DNA of 30,258 bases, taken from NCBI GenBank assembly GCA_937910385.1, contig CALEPT010000204.1, positions 1-30,258 on the forward strand. The letters run 5' to 3'. Shown piece by piece: positions 7,744-14,586 of the stretch. Source of the stretch: an uncultured Ruminococcus sp. (lineage in GTDB: Bacteria > Bacillota > Clostridia > Oscillospirales > Ruminococcaceae). Numbering within the stretch: the stretch's first letter is position 1; each line of letters starts with the position of its first letter. A program made the position numbers and the translations under genes. The notes under the pieces are model-generated. The model did no database searches, was not told the DNA's origin, and saw only the letters and a list, made by a program, of their open reading frames with translations.

Positions 7744-8280
7744 TCAGTCGTCCTCGCCGATAATAGACGGTGAGGGAGCATTTTCCCTCTCTTTTTTAAC
7801 TCGTTTCTTCTCTTCGCGCTGCTGAGCAAGATCGTATGACATCAGCTGCACTACAGCAATAATTATAATCATAACTGCCGGTATAATGCCCGGTATCAGC
7901 CTTGAACGGTACATATCGCTTATCGGAGCCATTGTATATTTATCCGACCAGCCGCTTTTGTCCGCATGATCGGCAAGCTTATGCAGCATAGTCATACACA
8001 GTGCAAAGCCTCCGGCTGAAAGAATTATAGCGATCACATTCGGAATATTCTTCCTGAAAAGGCACAAAACCGCACCGACAGCCATAACAGCTCCCGAAAT
8101 GATGAGCAGCACTCCTACCCTTACGAGCTCGCCGCCGTAGCTTTCGCGGTTGTATATCAGACCCGCACCTGATAGTACGGGCATCATGCACGACAGTACA
8201 AGTGTCAGAACAAGCGTTATCACCTTGAGCACTGTCATGACGGGGTGCTGTTTTGAAATTTTTATTGATGTTCTTTTCAT
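7744..8280 (-). CDS. Small multi-pass membrane protein, unknown
   Basis: 178 aa, unrecognised. Predicted helices lie at about residues 16-42, 53-73, 80-100 and 127-148, with a charged lysine/glutamate-rich C-terminal tail on the cytoplasmic side. The ATG at 8280 was chosen over an upstream in-frame ATG at 8304, because AAGGAG sits 6 nt before it. It is followed after 21 nt by the second membrane protein, so the two form a likely pair. The first residues (KRTSIKISKQHP) are basic, consistent with cytoplasmic retention of the N-terminus. Confidence 0.7.
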   Translation of the reverse strand: MKRTSIKISKQHPVMTVLKVITLVLTLVLSCMMPVLSGAGLIYNRESYGGELVRVGVLLIISGAVMAVGAVLCLFRKNIPNVIAIILSAGGFALCMTMLHKLADHADKSGWSDKYTMAPISDMYRSRLIPGIIPAVMIIIIAVVQLMSYDLAQQREEKKRVKKERENAPSPSIIGEDD

Positions 8281-8357
8281 TTTTTCTCCTTGAAAGGGTC
8301 TCATGTGAATTTTTTGGAAGGATATGCTGATCCGCCCGACAGATCTGATATCCGATC

Positions 8358-8378
8358 TCTAACCTCTAACTTCTAAAT
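8358..8378. repeat. TCTAAC-type low-complexity repeat
   Basis: CTCTAACCTCTAACTTCTAA consists of three near-identical 7-nt units. A relative occurs at 25256-25285 (CTCTAATTTCTGATCTCTAA and following bases), before the ABC transporter genes. Confidence 0.5.
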
Positions 8379-8394
8379 GCGGTACAACTTCTCA

Positions 8395-8423
8395 TTTATA
8401 ATAAGTCCGCCGCACCGTATAAT
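8395..8423 (+). promoter_or_regulatory. Candidate promoter of spoIVB
   Basis: A consensus TATAAT (8418-8423) lies 17 nt after a weak TTTATA -35 (8395-8400). In sporulating relatives this gene is read by forespore sigma factors; I saw no clear sigma-G element. Confidence 0.4.
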
Positions 8424-8440
8424 AATGAGGTATCGTCCGT

Positions 8441-8483
8441 ATTTTCCGCGGCGATGCGAAAACCTTAGCGGAAAATTTTCCGC
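8441..8483 (+). promoter_or_regulatory. Overlapping palindromes in the spoIVB leader
   Basis: ATTTTCCGC (8441-8449) can pair with GCGGAAAAT (8468-8476). The latter is itself the left half of the perfect 16-nt palindrome GCGGAAAATTTTCCGC (8468-8483). The two pairings exclude each other. The palindrome ends 3 nt before the AAAGGGA ribosome site (8486-8492). Confidence 0.6.
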
Positions 8484-8500
8484 AGAAAGGGATCTGTAAA

Positions 8501-9724
8501 ATGCATTTGAAAAAATATATAAGAAAAGCTGCTGCCGTAGTATTATCTGCGGCTCTTGCGGGATTATTCGGGACTGCGCAGTATTATTCCTCGCTGCTGC
8601 CGGATACTCTTACAGCAAGCTCGGCGGCACAGCTTGAGATAGCTCAATATCCGGAAATAAGCTGCTCAGCGGAGAATGAAGCGGTACAAGCAGCTTGTGC
8701 CGGAGAAGTAAGCCGGGTAACGCTTTCACTGCTCGGCACGTTTCCGGTAAAAAATGTCTCCGTCAAAGAAGCCGAAGCCCCCGTTTTAGCGGTCGGCGGC
8801 AGGCCCTTCGGCATAAAGCTGCTCATGGAGGGTGTCATGGTCACGGGTCTCGGCGACGTCGAAGCCGAGGACGGTCAGAGGATCTGCCCTGCCGAAAAAG
8901 CGGGGATCCGCGTCGGAGATATAATCCACAGCGTCAACGGAAAGGTTCTCGCCTCAAATACCGACCTTCAGGAAGCGATCTGCACAAGTGAGGGCAGTAG
9001 TATAGCGCTTATCGCTGAAAGAAACGGAAGCGAATTCGCTGCCGAACTCACTCCTGTATACTCCGCAAAGAGCGGCAAATGGCGCGGCGGTATGTGGGTT
9101 CGCGACAGTATAGCCGGTATCGGCACGATGACCTTTATCAATAAGGAAACGGGGCAGTTCGCAGGTCTCGGTCACCCTATATGCGATGCGGACACAGGTG
9201 AGCTCGTTCCTTTGCACAGCGGCGAGGCTGTTCCCGTTGAGATAACCGAAGCCGTAAAGGGCAGATGCGGTATTCCGGGTGAGCTGAGAGGAGATTTCAC
9301 CCTCGGCAGCTACGGTACTCTTGATTGCAACAACGGCTGCGGTATCTTCGGCGTACTCGACGACGCAGCTCTTGATGAGCTCTGTACCGACTGTGAGGAG
9401 TTTCCCCTTGCCTACCGTCAAGAAATAAAAACGGGAGCCGCCGAGATATACACCACGGTAGAGGGCGGTACTCCGAAGCGATACTCCGCAGTAATAGAAA
9501 GCATTGACTACAGCGGAGGCAGCGATGAGACCAGAAACATGGTTATCCGCATAACCGACGAAGCACTCCTCGAAAAAACGGGCGGCATCGTTCAGGGTAT
9601 GAGCGGAAGCCCCTTGATACAGGACGGAAAGCTTGTGGGAGCGGTAACTCATGTTTTCGTCTCCGATCCCACTGTGGGTTACGCAGTATTTGCCGAAACT
9701 ATGGCAGAGTGCCTCAATGAATAA
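8501..9724 (+). CDS. spoIVB: SpoIVB serine peptidase
   Basis: 407 aa, MEROPS family S55. In spore formers it is secreted from the forespore into the intermembrane space and cuts SpoIVFA, which releases pro-sigma-K processing. Residues 8-26 form an N-terminal membrane or signal segment. A PDZ domain spans about 100-185 (AEKAGIRVGDIIHSVNGK). The peptidase domain has GLGHPICD with the catalytic His225, and QGMSGSPLIQDGK with Ser368/Ser370, followed by GAVTHVF. All diagnostic blocks are intact, so the gene looks functional. The ribosome site AAAGGGA lies 8 nt before the ATG. It stands alone rather than beside recN or spo0A as is common in Bacilli. A convergent hairpin separates it from the HPr gene. 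Confidence 0.93.
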   Translation: MHLKKYIRKAAAVVLSAALAGLFGTAQYYSSLLPDTLTASSAAQLEIAQYPEISCSAENEAVQAACAGEVSRVTLSLLGTFPVKNVSVKEAEAPVLAVGGRPFGIKLLMEGVMVTGLGDVEAEDGQRICPAEKAGIRVGDIIHSVNGKVLASNTDLQEAICTSEGSSIALIAERNGSEFAAELTPVYSAKSGKWRGGMWVRDSIAGIGTMTFINKETGQFAGLGHPICDADTGELVPLHSGEAVPVEITEAVKGRCGIPGELRGDFTLGSYGTLDCNNGCGIFGVLDDAALDELCTDCEEFPLAYRQEIKTGAAEIYTTVEGGTPKRYSAVIESIDYSGGSDETRNMVIRITDEALLEKTGGIVQGMSGSPLIQDGKLVGAVTHVFVSDPTVGYAVFAETMAECLNE

Positions 9725-9742
9725 AACCTCATAAACAAAATC

Positions 9743-9765
9743 GGGCGTTACATCATGTAACGCCC
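9743..9765. terminator. Bidirectional terminator between spoIVB and HPr
   Basis: A perfect 9-bp stem, GGGCGTTAC / GTAACGCCC with a 5-nt loop, lies between the two convergent stops. Short T-rich tracts are on both sides (GGTTTTA on the plus strand, GATTTTG on the minus strand). Confidence 0.85.
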
Positions 9766-9781
9766 CATGGTTTTAATGCGA

Positions 9782-10054
9782 TTATCTGTTTTCCTCACTG
9801 AAACCGCTGTCTACGAGCTCGATGAGAGCGTCAACAGCAGCCTTTTCATCAGCGCCGTCAGCAATCACCTTGATATTTGTACCGCCAACGATACCGAGTG
9901 AAAGAATACCGAGCAAGCTCTTGGCATTGACTCTGCGCTCTTCTTTTTCAATCCAGATAGATGACTTAAATTCATTAGCCTTCTGAATAAAGAAGGTTGC
10001 AGGTCTTGCGTGAAGTCCAACCTGATTCTTAACCATTACTTCTCTGACAAACAT
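9782..10054 (-). CDS. ptsH: Phosphocarrier protein HPr
   Basis: 90 aa. HPr relays phosphate in the sugar phosphotransferase system or, in Gram-positives, acts as a catabolite-repression signal. With the ATG at 10054 the histidine of GLHARPAT is exactly residue 15, and the serine of AKSLLGILSLG is exactly residue 46. Both phospho-sites are therefore at their canonical positions. This decides against the TTG start at 10060. The ribosome site is AGGAG, 8 nt away. A Crh-type regulator would lack His15, so ptsH is preferred. No enzyme I or HPr kinase gene is nearby. It has its own strong promoter at 10145-10173. Confidence 0.93.
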   Translation of the reverse strand: MFVREVMVKNQVGLHARPATFFIQKANEFKSSIWIEKEERRVNAKSLLGILSLGIVGGTNIKVIADGADEKAAVDALIELVDSGFSEENR

Positions 10055-10381
10055 ATACAACTCTCCTATTCTCTATTGACCGCTGCCATAGGTTTAAGCA
10101 AGGGGCGGCGATCCGCTGCAAATATATATCACTTGCTGATTATCATTATACAATCTATTTTTTGCATAGTCAACGGATTTTTTGCTTTAAATCCTCTGTT
10201 TTCATTAATTTCTACATTTAGATTAAATGTGAGGGAAAATTTTTCGGTTTGCTTGTTAATTATCACCACAAAGAATTGTTGAGTTTCGTTGTTGAAACTA
10301 CATAATTTTCAACATCGTATTATGTGTAATTCTTCTAAACGGAAAATATTTTTGATAGTATACCTATTGTAATTCAGAATT
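10055..10381. other. Intergenic region between trmD and HPr
   Basis: 327 nt, AT-rich, with no credible gene. It holds the HPr promoter and ~85-nt leader, a small hairpin CATTTA/TAAATG (10214-10228), and a 7-bp inverted repeat GTTGAAA/TTTCAAC (10291-10297 and 10307-10313). The latter lies ~70 nt past the trmD stop and could be a weak end structure for that transcript. Confidence 0.6.
10145..10173 (-). promoter_or_regulatory. Sigma-A promoter of HPr
   Basis: On the minus strand, TTGACT (10168-10173) and TATAAT (10145-10150) are separated by 17 nt. The 5' leader is about 85 nt. Confidence 0.88.
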
Positions 10382-11071
10382 TTATTTATTATGCTTTTCA
10401 AGGAGATCCGGGCGGCGCTCAGCAGTTATTCTCAGACTCTGTTCGTGCCTCCACTGCTCGATATTTTTATGATGTCCCGAAAGAAGTACAGGCGGGACCG
10501 CCTCGCCCTCCCAGACCTCGGGGCGCGTATACTGCGGATATTCGAGCAAACCACTGTAAATACTCTCGTCGGTAAAGCACACCTCGTCGGAAAGGACCCC
10601 CTCGCACATTCTTGCAACAGCGTCCGTAAGCACACACGCAGGGAGCTCTCCGCCCGTGAGAACGTAGTCCCCGATAGATATTTCCTCGTCAACTATTTTG
10701 TCGATAACACGCTGATCTACGCCCTCGTAGTGTCCGCAGATGATGAGGATATTGTCAAGCTTTGACAGTTCGACGACTCTCTGCTGATCGAGGACTCTGC
10801 CCTTCGGGGACATATATATCGTGTGCGGCTTTACGCCCATTTCCTCGCAAACCGCCTTGTAGCAGTTGTATATCGGCTCACACTGCATCACCATGCCCAT
10901 GCCGCCGCCGTAGGGAGTGTCGTCCACGCGGCGGTGCTTATCTTGTGTATATTCGCGTATCTGGCGGCAGTGGACGTCTATTTTTCCTGCTTTGCGAGCT
11001 CTGCCGACTATACTCTCGCCGAGCACGGCTTCGCACATTTCGGGGAAAAGGGTTGCAATTTCTATCTTCAT
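10382..11071 (-). CDS. trmD: tRNA (guanine-37-N1)-methyltransferase
   Basis: 229 aa. It methylates G37 next to the anticodon using S-adenosylmethionine and so prevents +1 frameshifting. The SPOUT trefoil-knot signature is present as GDYVLTGGELPA near residue 133, preceded by IICGHYEGVDQR. The tRNA-binding stretch VDDTPYGGGMGMVMQCEP is near 50. It is downstream of rimM, the conserved order in Firmicutes, although the usual rplS does not follow. The sequence around its ribosome site and first 12 codons is duplicated 128 bp upstream (11162-11229), which is unusual. The ATG at 11071 carries AAAAGGAAA and gives the complete conserved N-terminus. Confidence 0.96.
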   Translation of the reverse strand: MKIEIATLFPEMCEAVLGESIVGRARKAGKIDVHCRQIREYTQDKHRRVDDTPYGGGMGMVMQCEPIYNCYKAVCEEMGVKPHTIYMSPKGRVLDQQRVVELSKLDNILIICGHYEGVDQRVIDKIVDEEISIGDYVLTGGELPACVLTDAVARMCEGVLSDEVCFTDESIYSGLLEYPQYTRPEVWEGEAVPPVLLSGHHKNIEQWRHEQSLRITAERRPDLLEKHNK

Positions 11072-11102
11072 CTGAGTTTCCTTTTATATTTTATTTCGCG
11101 GA
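11034..11102. repeat. Direct repeat, copy 1 (trmD 5' end)
   Basis: 69 nt covering the trmD ribosome site, start codon and first codons. By eye it matches 11162-11229 at all but three substitutions and one missing T. The unit spacing is 128 nt. Confidence 0.9.
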
Positions 11103-11103
11103 G

Positions 11104-11199
11104 TTATCCTTCGACATTCTGTGATCTGAAGCGCGACTCGCGGTGGAGCTGGCTCAGCTCCCACATTTCGGGGAAAAGGATTGCTATTTCTATATTCAT
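11104..11199 (-). CDS. 31-codon ORF from the duplicated trmD 5' end
   Basis: It starts at the ATG of the duplicated copy with the same AAAAGGAA ribosome site. It reads MNIEIAILFPEM, against MKIEIATLFPEM in trmD, then diverges and stops 32 nt before the trmD start. The TrmD-like start is followed by a 7-bp hairpin (GGAGCTG/CAGCTCC). It could be a leader peptide, a decoy for ribosomes, or simple debris of a duplication. No function is claimed. Confidence 0.4.
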   Translation of the reverse strand: MNIEIAILFPEMWELSQLHRESRFRSQNVEG

Positions 11200-11229
11200 C
11201 TGAGTTCCTTTTATATTTTATTTCGCGGA
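11162..11229. repeat. Direct repeat, copy 2 (upstream duplicate)
   Basis: 68 nt, the partner of 11034-11102. It lies between the rimM stop and the trmD start and carries a complete ribosome site and ATG of its own. Confidence 0.9.
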
Positions 11230-11245
11230 TACATTCAATTCCTGA

Positions 11246-11746
11246 TCAATCAAATAGTCCATCGAGGGGACGTATCGTCATAAGTCCGCCGTCGATATCA
11301 GTCGAGACCACAACGTCCGCTATCGCAGGCACAAGATACTCCCTATTGCCCTTTATGACGTAAACGTCGTTTGCTCCTGTCTCCAGAACATCGGTGATAG
11401 CACCGTAAACGAAACCCGAATCCGCGTCCCTGACCTCAAGTCCTATAAGATCAGAGATGAAATACGTGTCCTCGTCGAGCTCGAGATCATCGCGATGCAT
11501 ATATAGCAGCTTATTGCGCAGCTTCTCGGCAGCCTCGGGGGTATCCACGCCCTCTATCTTCGCGATGACCATGTTCTTGAACGGGCGCGAACGCTCGATG
11601 TACACCTCGTCCTTGTTTTTGCCGATAAACAGCCGCTCAAACTCGCAAAGGAGCTCCGCACTGTCGCAGTAAGGCATTATCTTCACCTCACCGCGAATAC
11701 CGTGCGTGGTAACTATTTTTCCTGCTTCAAGATATTCCTTTTTCAT
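11246..11746 (-). CDS. rimM: Ribosome maturation factor RimM
   Basis: 166 aa. RimM binds S19 and helps mature the 16S rRNA 3' domain of the 30S subunit. The N-terminal barrel opens YLEAGKIVTTHGIRGEVKI, matching the family's GxIxxxHGxxGExKV motif. The C-terminal PRC-barrel contains SDLIGLEVRD and ends with YLVPAIADVV and IRPLDGLFD, all characteristic. The gene is upstream of trmD as in most bacteria. rpsP, which normally precedes it, is absent here; a membrane-anchored hypothetical and purB are upstream instead. The ribosome site is AAAGGAGAT shortly before the ATG. Confidence 0.95.
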   Translation of the reverse strand: MKKEYLEAGKIVTTHGIRGEVKIMPYCDSAELLCEFERLFIGKNKDEVYIERSRPFKNMVIAKIEGVDTPEAAEKLRNKLLYMHRDDLELDEDTYFISDLIGLEVRDADSGFVYGAITDVLETGANDVYVIKGNREYLVPAIADVVVSTDIDGGLMTIRPLDGLFD

Positions 11747-11781
11747 TTTATCTCCTTTATCACAATGCGTGGCGGTTTGCT

Positions 11782-12531
11782 TTACTTCGCGAGTTCTATA
11801 GAGCTTATTGCCTGCATTTTCATTTCCTCGTTGTCGCCTGTTATCATCATGAAGTAGTATTTGCTGCCTCCGCCGTCGGGGTAGATATTGACCGTCCAGA
11901 GCCCGTCTGCAACGATAGTTCCGAGGCTCTCAGAGGCATAACCGCTAAAGCCGCTGCCATTTATCCGATAGGTGTTTTCAGCTTCATATGCTTCCTCCTT
12001 ATCCTCAGCAAGCTCAAGGAATATATCCTTATCATCTCCGCGAAGCTTAAGGCACATTTTTGAATCCAGCTTTCCCTTTATGAACCAGAGTATATCATTT
12101 GAAGCCTCTGCCCGATCGGGATAAGGCTCGCTTATCGTCCGGAAGAAGTGGCGGAACTGTTTTTCTTCATGATCGTAATACTGCCACTGGTCGTATTCAG
12201 GGTCGTACTCTTTCATTACCTGCTCATCAGCGTAAGTGTCCGACTCCATTACCATAACAGAGACCTCGCCGCCGTATACATACTTTGAGCCTGTCAGGCC
12301 CGCAGTCTCCGCACCCTTCGGCATTTTAAACGAAACACCCTTTACGGTATACGTCTCGTAGTCCACAGGAACTTCGACCGTTTCAAACCTCGGGATAGTG
12401 TCGTCAATGTGTTCAAATTCCTTTTTCACATTAAAATACGTAGGCAGTCCGGGGAAGAAAATAAGTATCACCAGCGCAGCGATGAGCAGCACGCCGAAGG
12501 CTATTCCCCCAACAGTAAAAAACTTTTTCAT
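11782..12531 (-). CDS. Membrane-anchored extracytoplasmic protein, unknown
   Basis: 249 aa, no family recognised. Residues 5-28 form a single hydrophobic segment after MKKF, either an uncleaved anchor or a signal peptide without a lipobox cysteine. The remaining ~220 residues are acidic and tyrosine-rich (for example YDPEYDQWQYYDHEEKQFRHF), suggesting a β-rich domain outside the cell. It lies 35 nt after purB and 35 nt before rimM in the same direction, so it is probably in the same transcript. That is an odd place for a surface protein. Confidence 0.7.
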   Translation of the reverse strand: MKKFFTVGGIAFGVLLIAALVILIFFPGLPTYFNVKKEFEHIDDTIPRFETVEVPVDYETYTVKGVSFKMPKGAETAGLTGSKYVYGGEVSVMVMESDTYADEQVMKEYDPEYDQWQYYDHEEKQFRHFFRTISEPYPDRAEASNDILWFIKGKLDSKMCLKLRGDDKDIFLELAEDKEEAYEAENTYRINGSGFSGYASESLGTIVADGLWTVNIYPDGGGSKYYFMMITGDNEEMKMQAISSIELAK

Positions 12532-12566
12532 GATAATGTTAATCCAAAATCTCTAAAAGCCAAGGC

Positions 12567-14006
12567 TCAGTTCTTCATTTCAAAATTTTCGCCGAGGATA
12601 TCCTTGTTCGCCGCAAGAATGGGGTCGATGCACTCGGAGAGGAACTCCTCTACCTGCTGCGGGCTTCTGCCGACGTAATTCTCGGGCTTGAGCACAGCCT
12701 CGAGCTCGTCGCGGGTTATCATGAACATCGGATCGTTTACGATGAGCTCACACAGATTGCTCTCCTTGCCGTAAATCTTTATCTGCTCTGCGGCTATCAT
12801 CGAATACTCGCGGATACGCTCGTGGAGCTCCTGACGGTCGCCGCCCTTCTTTACAGCGTCCATCATTATATTCTCGGTAGCCATGAAGGGGAGCTTTGCC
12901 ATGAGTCGGCGGCGGACTATCTCTGGATAGACCACCATTCCGTCGGTGACATTCATCATGATATTGAGGATAGCGTCAACTCCGAGAAATGCCTCCGCAA
13001 CGGAGATACGCTTATTTGCTGAGTCGTCGAGAGTCCTCTCGAACCACTGAGTTCCTGCCGTAAATGCGGGGTTGAGCACGTCTATCATCACATAGCGCGC
13101 AAGGGAGGTTATCCTCTCGCAGCGCATGGGATTGCGCTTGTAAGCCATTGCTGACGAGCCTATCTGTGACTTCTCGCGCGGCTCCTCCATTTCCTCGAAG
13201 CTCTGGAGGATACGCAGATCGTTTGAGAACTTGCTGCACGACTGCGCTATGCCGCTGAGTACGGAGAGCACCTGCCAGTCCGCTTTACGCGAATAGGTCT
13301 GTCCCGAAACGGGAACAACGCTGTCAAAACCCATTTCCTCGGCTATCATCGCTTCGAGCTGTTTTATCTTGGCGGTATCGCCCTCGAAAAGCTCCATGAA
13401 CGAAGCTTGTGTGCCTGTTGTGCCCTTTGAGCCGAGCAGCTTGAGATTGGAAATGCGGTACTCGAGCTCCTCGAAGTCCATGAGCAGCTCGTTGAGCCAG
13501 AGCGTAGCCCTCTTGCCGACAGTAGTAGGCTGTGCAGGCTGAAGATGAGTGTACGCCATGCAGGGCATATCCTTGTACTCACGCGCAAATTTCGCTAAAT
13601 TGTTCATTACATTTATGAGCTTGCGGCGAACTACATTCAGCGCATCGCGCATGATGATAACATCGGTATTGTCGCCGACATAGCACGAGGTCGCACCGAG
13701 GTGGATAATGCCCGCAGCATCGGGGCAAGCCTTGCCGTATGTGTAAACGTGTGCCATAACGTCGTGGCGGACCTCCTTTTCGCGTGCCGCCGCCATGTCG
13801 TAGTCGATGTCGTTTATGTGCTCCTCAAGCTGCTTTACCTGTGCCTCGGTAACAGGCAGACCGAGCTTCATTTCGGCTCTTGCAAGCGCGACCCAGAGCT
13901 TCCTCCATGTGGTGAACTTCTTATCCGCCGAGAATATGTACTGCATTTCCTCGCTTGCATATCGTGTACAGAATGGACTTTCGTAGCTGTTGTAATTTCC
14001 GCTCAT
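12567..14006 (-). CDS. purB: Adenylosuccinate lyase
   Basis: 479 aa. It cleaves SAICAR in IMP synthesis and adenylosuccinate in AMP synthesis. The fumarase/aspartase signature is GSSAMAYKRNPMRCE near residue 285. HLGATSCYVGDNTD (~80) and THLQPAQPTTVG (~155) are the other active-site blocks. The SSAMAYKRNP version is the one found in eukaryotic-type ADSL and many Clostridia. The start at 14006 (MSGNYNSYESPF) has AAAGGAG 10 nt upstream. An earlier in-frame TTG would place the ribosome site inside the gene and was rejected. The mRNA leader is very long and structured (14074-14293). Confidence 0.95.
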   Translation of the reverse strand: MSGNYNSYESPFCTRYASEEMQYIFSADKKFTTWRKLWVALARAEMKLGLPVTEAQVKQLEEHINDIDYDMAAAREKEVRHDVMAHVYTYGKACPDAAGIIHLGATSCYVGDNTDVIIMRDALNVVRRKLINVMNNLAKFAREYKDMPCMAYTHLQPAQPTTVGKRATLWLNELLMDFEELEYRISNLKLLGSKGTTGTQASFMELFEGDTAKIKQLEAMIAEEMGFDSVVPVSGQTYSRKADWQVLSVLSGIAQSCSKFSNDLRILQSFEEMEEPREKSQIGSSAMAYKRNPMRCERITSLARYVMIDVLNPAFTAGTQWFERTLDDSANKRISVAEAFLGVDAILNIMMNVTDGMVVYPEIVRRRLMAKLPFMATENIMMDAVKKGGDRQELHERIREYSMIAAEQIKIYGKESNLCELIVNDPMFMITRDELEAVLKPENYVGRSPQQVEEFLSECIDPILAANKDILGENFEMKN

Positions 14007-14073
14007 TTTAAATATACTCCTTTTCAAGCGCCATGAAGCGCAAATTTTCCTATTTTAATTAATGTCTGCTCAA

Positions 14074-14293
14074 CAACTAAAAATTGGCTTAATATAGCTT
14101 TTTAAAGCCAATTTTTAGTTGTCAAAGCGCAAGAAAAAACAAAGATATTGATAGTTTTTCTTGCGCTTTGTTTTGCCCTTTAGGGCAAAATGAGCTTGAC
14201 ATCAAGAAATGTGACGCGCAAATTCCCTATATTATAAAGAATTTGCGCTCCCCGAACGAAGTTCGGGGCAATAACCGCCTTACGGCGGTTATT
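14074..14293. repeat. Array of six perfect inverted repeats in the purB leader
   Basis: In order on the plus strand: 17-bp arms CAACTAAAAATTGGCTT (14074-14090/14105-14121); ~17-bp arms CAAAGCGCAAGAAAAA (14123-14140/14154-14170, one base longer on the left); TTTTGCCCT (14171-14179/14182-14190); GCGCAAATTC (14216-14225/14239-14248); CCCCGAAC (14250-14257/14261-14268); AATAACCGCC (14270-14279/14284-14293). They are different sequences and all lie between the purB promoter and start codon. None is followed by a proper T run on the minus strand. Confidence 0.9.
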
Positions 14294-14305
14294 GAGGACA
14301 CATTT

Positions 14306-14334
14306 ATTATAGCATATGGACATGGAAAAATCAA
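14306..14334 (-). promoter_or_regulatory. Sigma-A promoter of purB
   Basis: On the minus strand, TTGATT (14329-14334) and TATAAT (14306-14311) have a 17-nt spacer. The predicted start is near 14299, just outside the last inverted repeat, giving a leader of about 290 nt. Confidence 0.8.
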
Positions 14335-14391
14335 CATATTTTTGTACTTGGAGCCGTTAACAATAAGCTTTTAGCATTTAGCCGCTAAAAT

Positions 14392-14420
14392 TTGACTATT
14401 GCCCGAAAAATCGGTATAAT
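14392..14420 (+). promoter_or_regulatory. Sigma-A promoter of the lipoprotein pair
   Basis: TTGACT (14392-14397) and TATAAT (14415-14420) with a 17-nt spacer; the leader to the first ATG is about 160 nt. Confidence 0.85.
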
Positions 14421-14586
14421 TTATATGGGAATCGTGCTGCGATATATTCTTTTATTTTAACATGGGATTTTTTCGTCTTTTTCGCCTTTGAAAATCACTT
14501 ATATATAGATACGCAGCAGTTTTGGTGAGCAATGATCGTTTAGCAGCCAACCGTAAACGCCGCACCTGTGAAAAAGGAGAATAATT

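Larger units (their letters stand above)
14007..14586. other. Divergent intergenic region between purB and first lipoprotein
   Basis: 580 nt with no credible gene. From left to right it has a six-hairpin array belonging to the purB leader, the purB promoter on the minus strand, and a small stem TTTTAGC/GCTAAAA. Then come the lipoprotein promoter on the plus strand and its ~160-nt leader. In that leader GCTGCG and CGCAGC could form a long-range stem. Confidence 0.7.

Noticed and set aside
10064..10093. Hairpin hiding the HPr ribosome site (CCTAT/ATAGG)
   Set aside because: Only five base pairs, mostly A-T, so too weak to claim.
14007..14299. Purine riboswitch in the purB leader
   Set aside because: The conserved purine-aptamer core loops were not seen; the region consists of simple perfect stems.
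14168..14374. 68-codon ORF in the purB-lipoprotein gap
   Set aside because: It runs through the palindrome array, lacks a ribosome site and has no protein-like composition.
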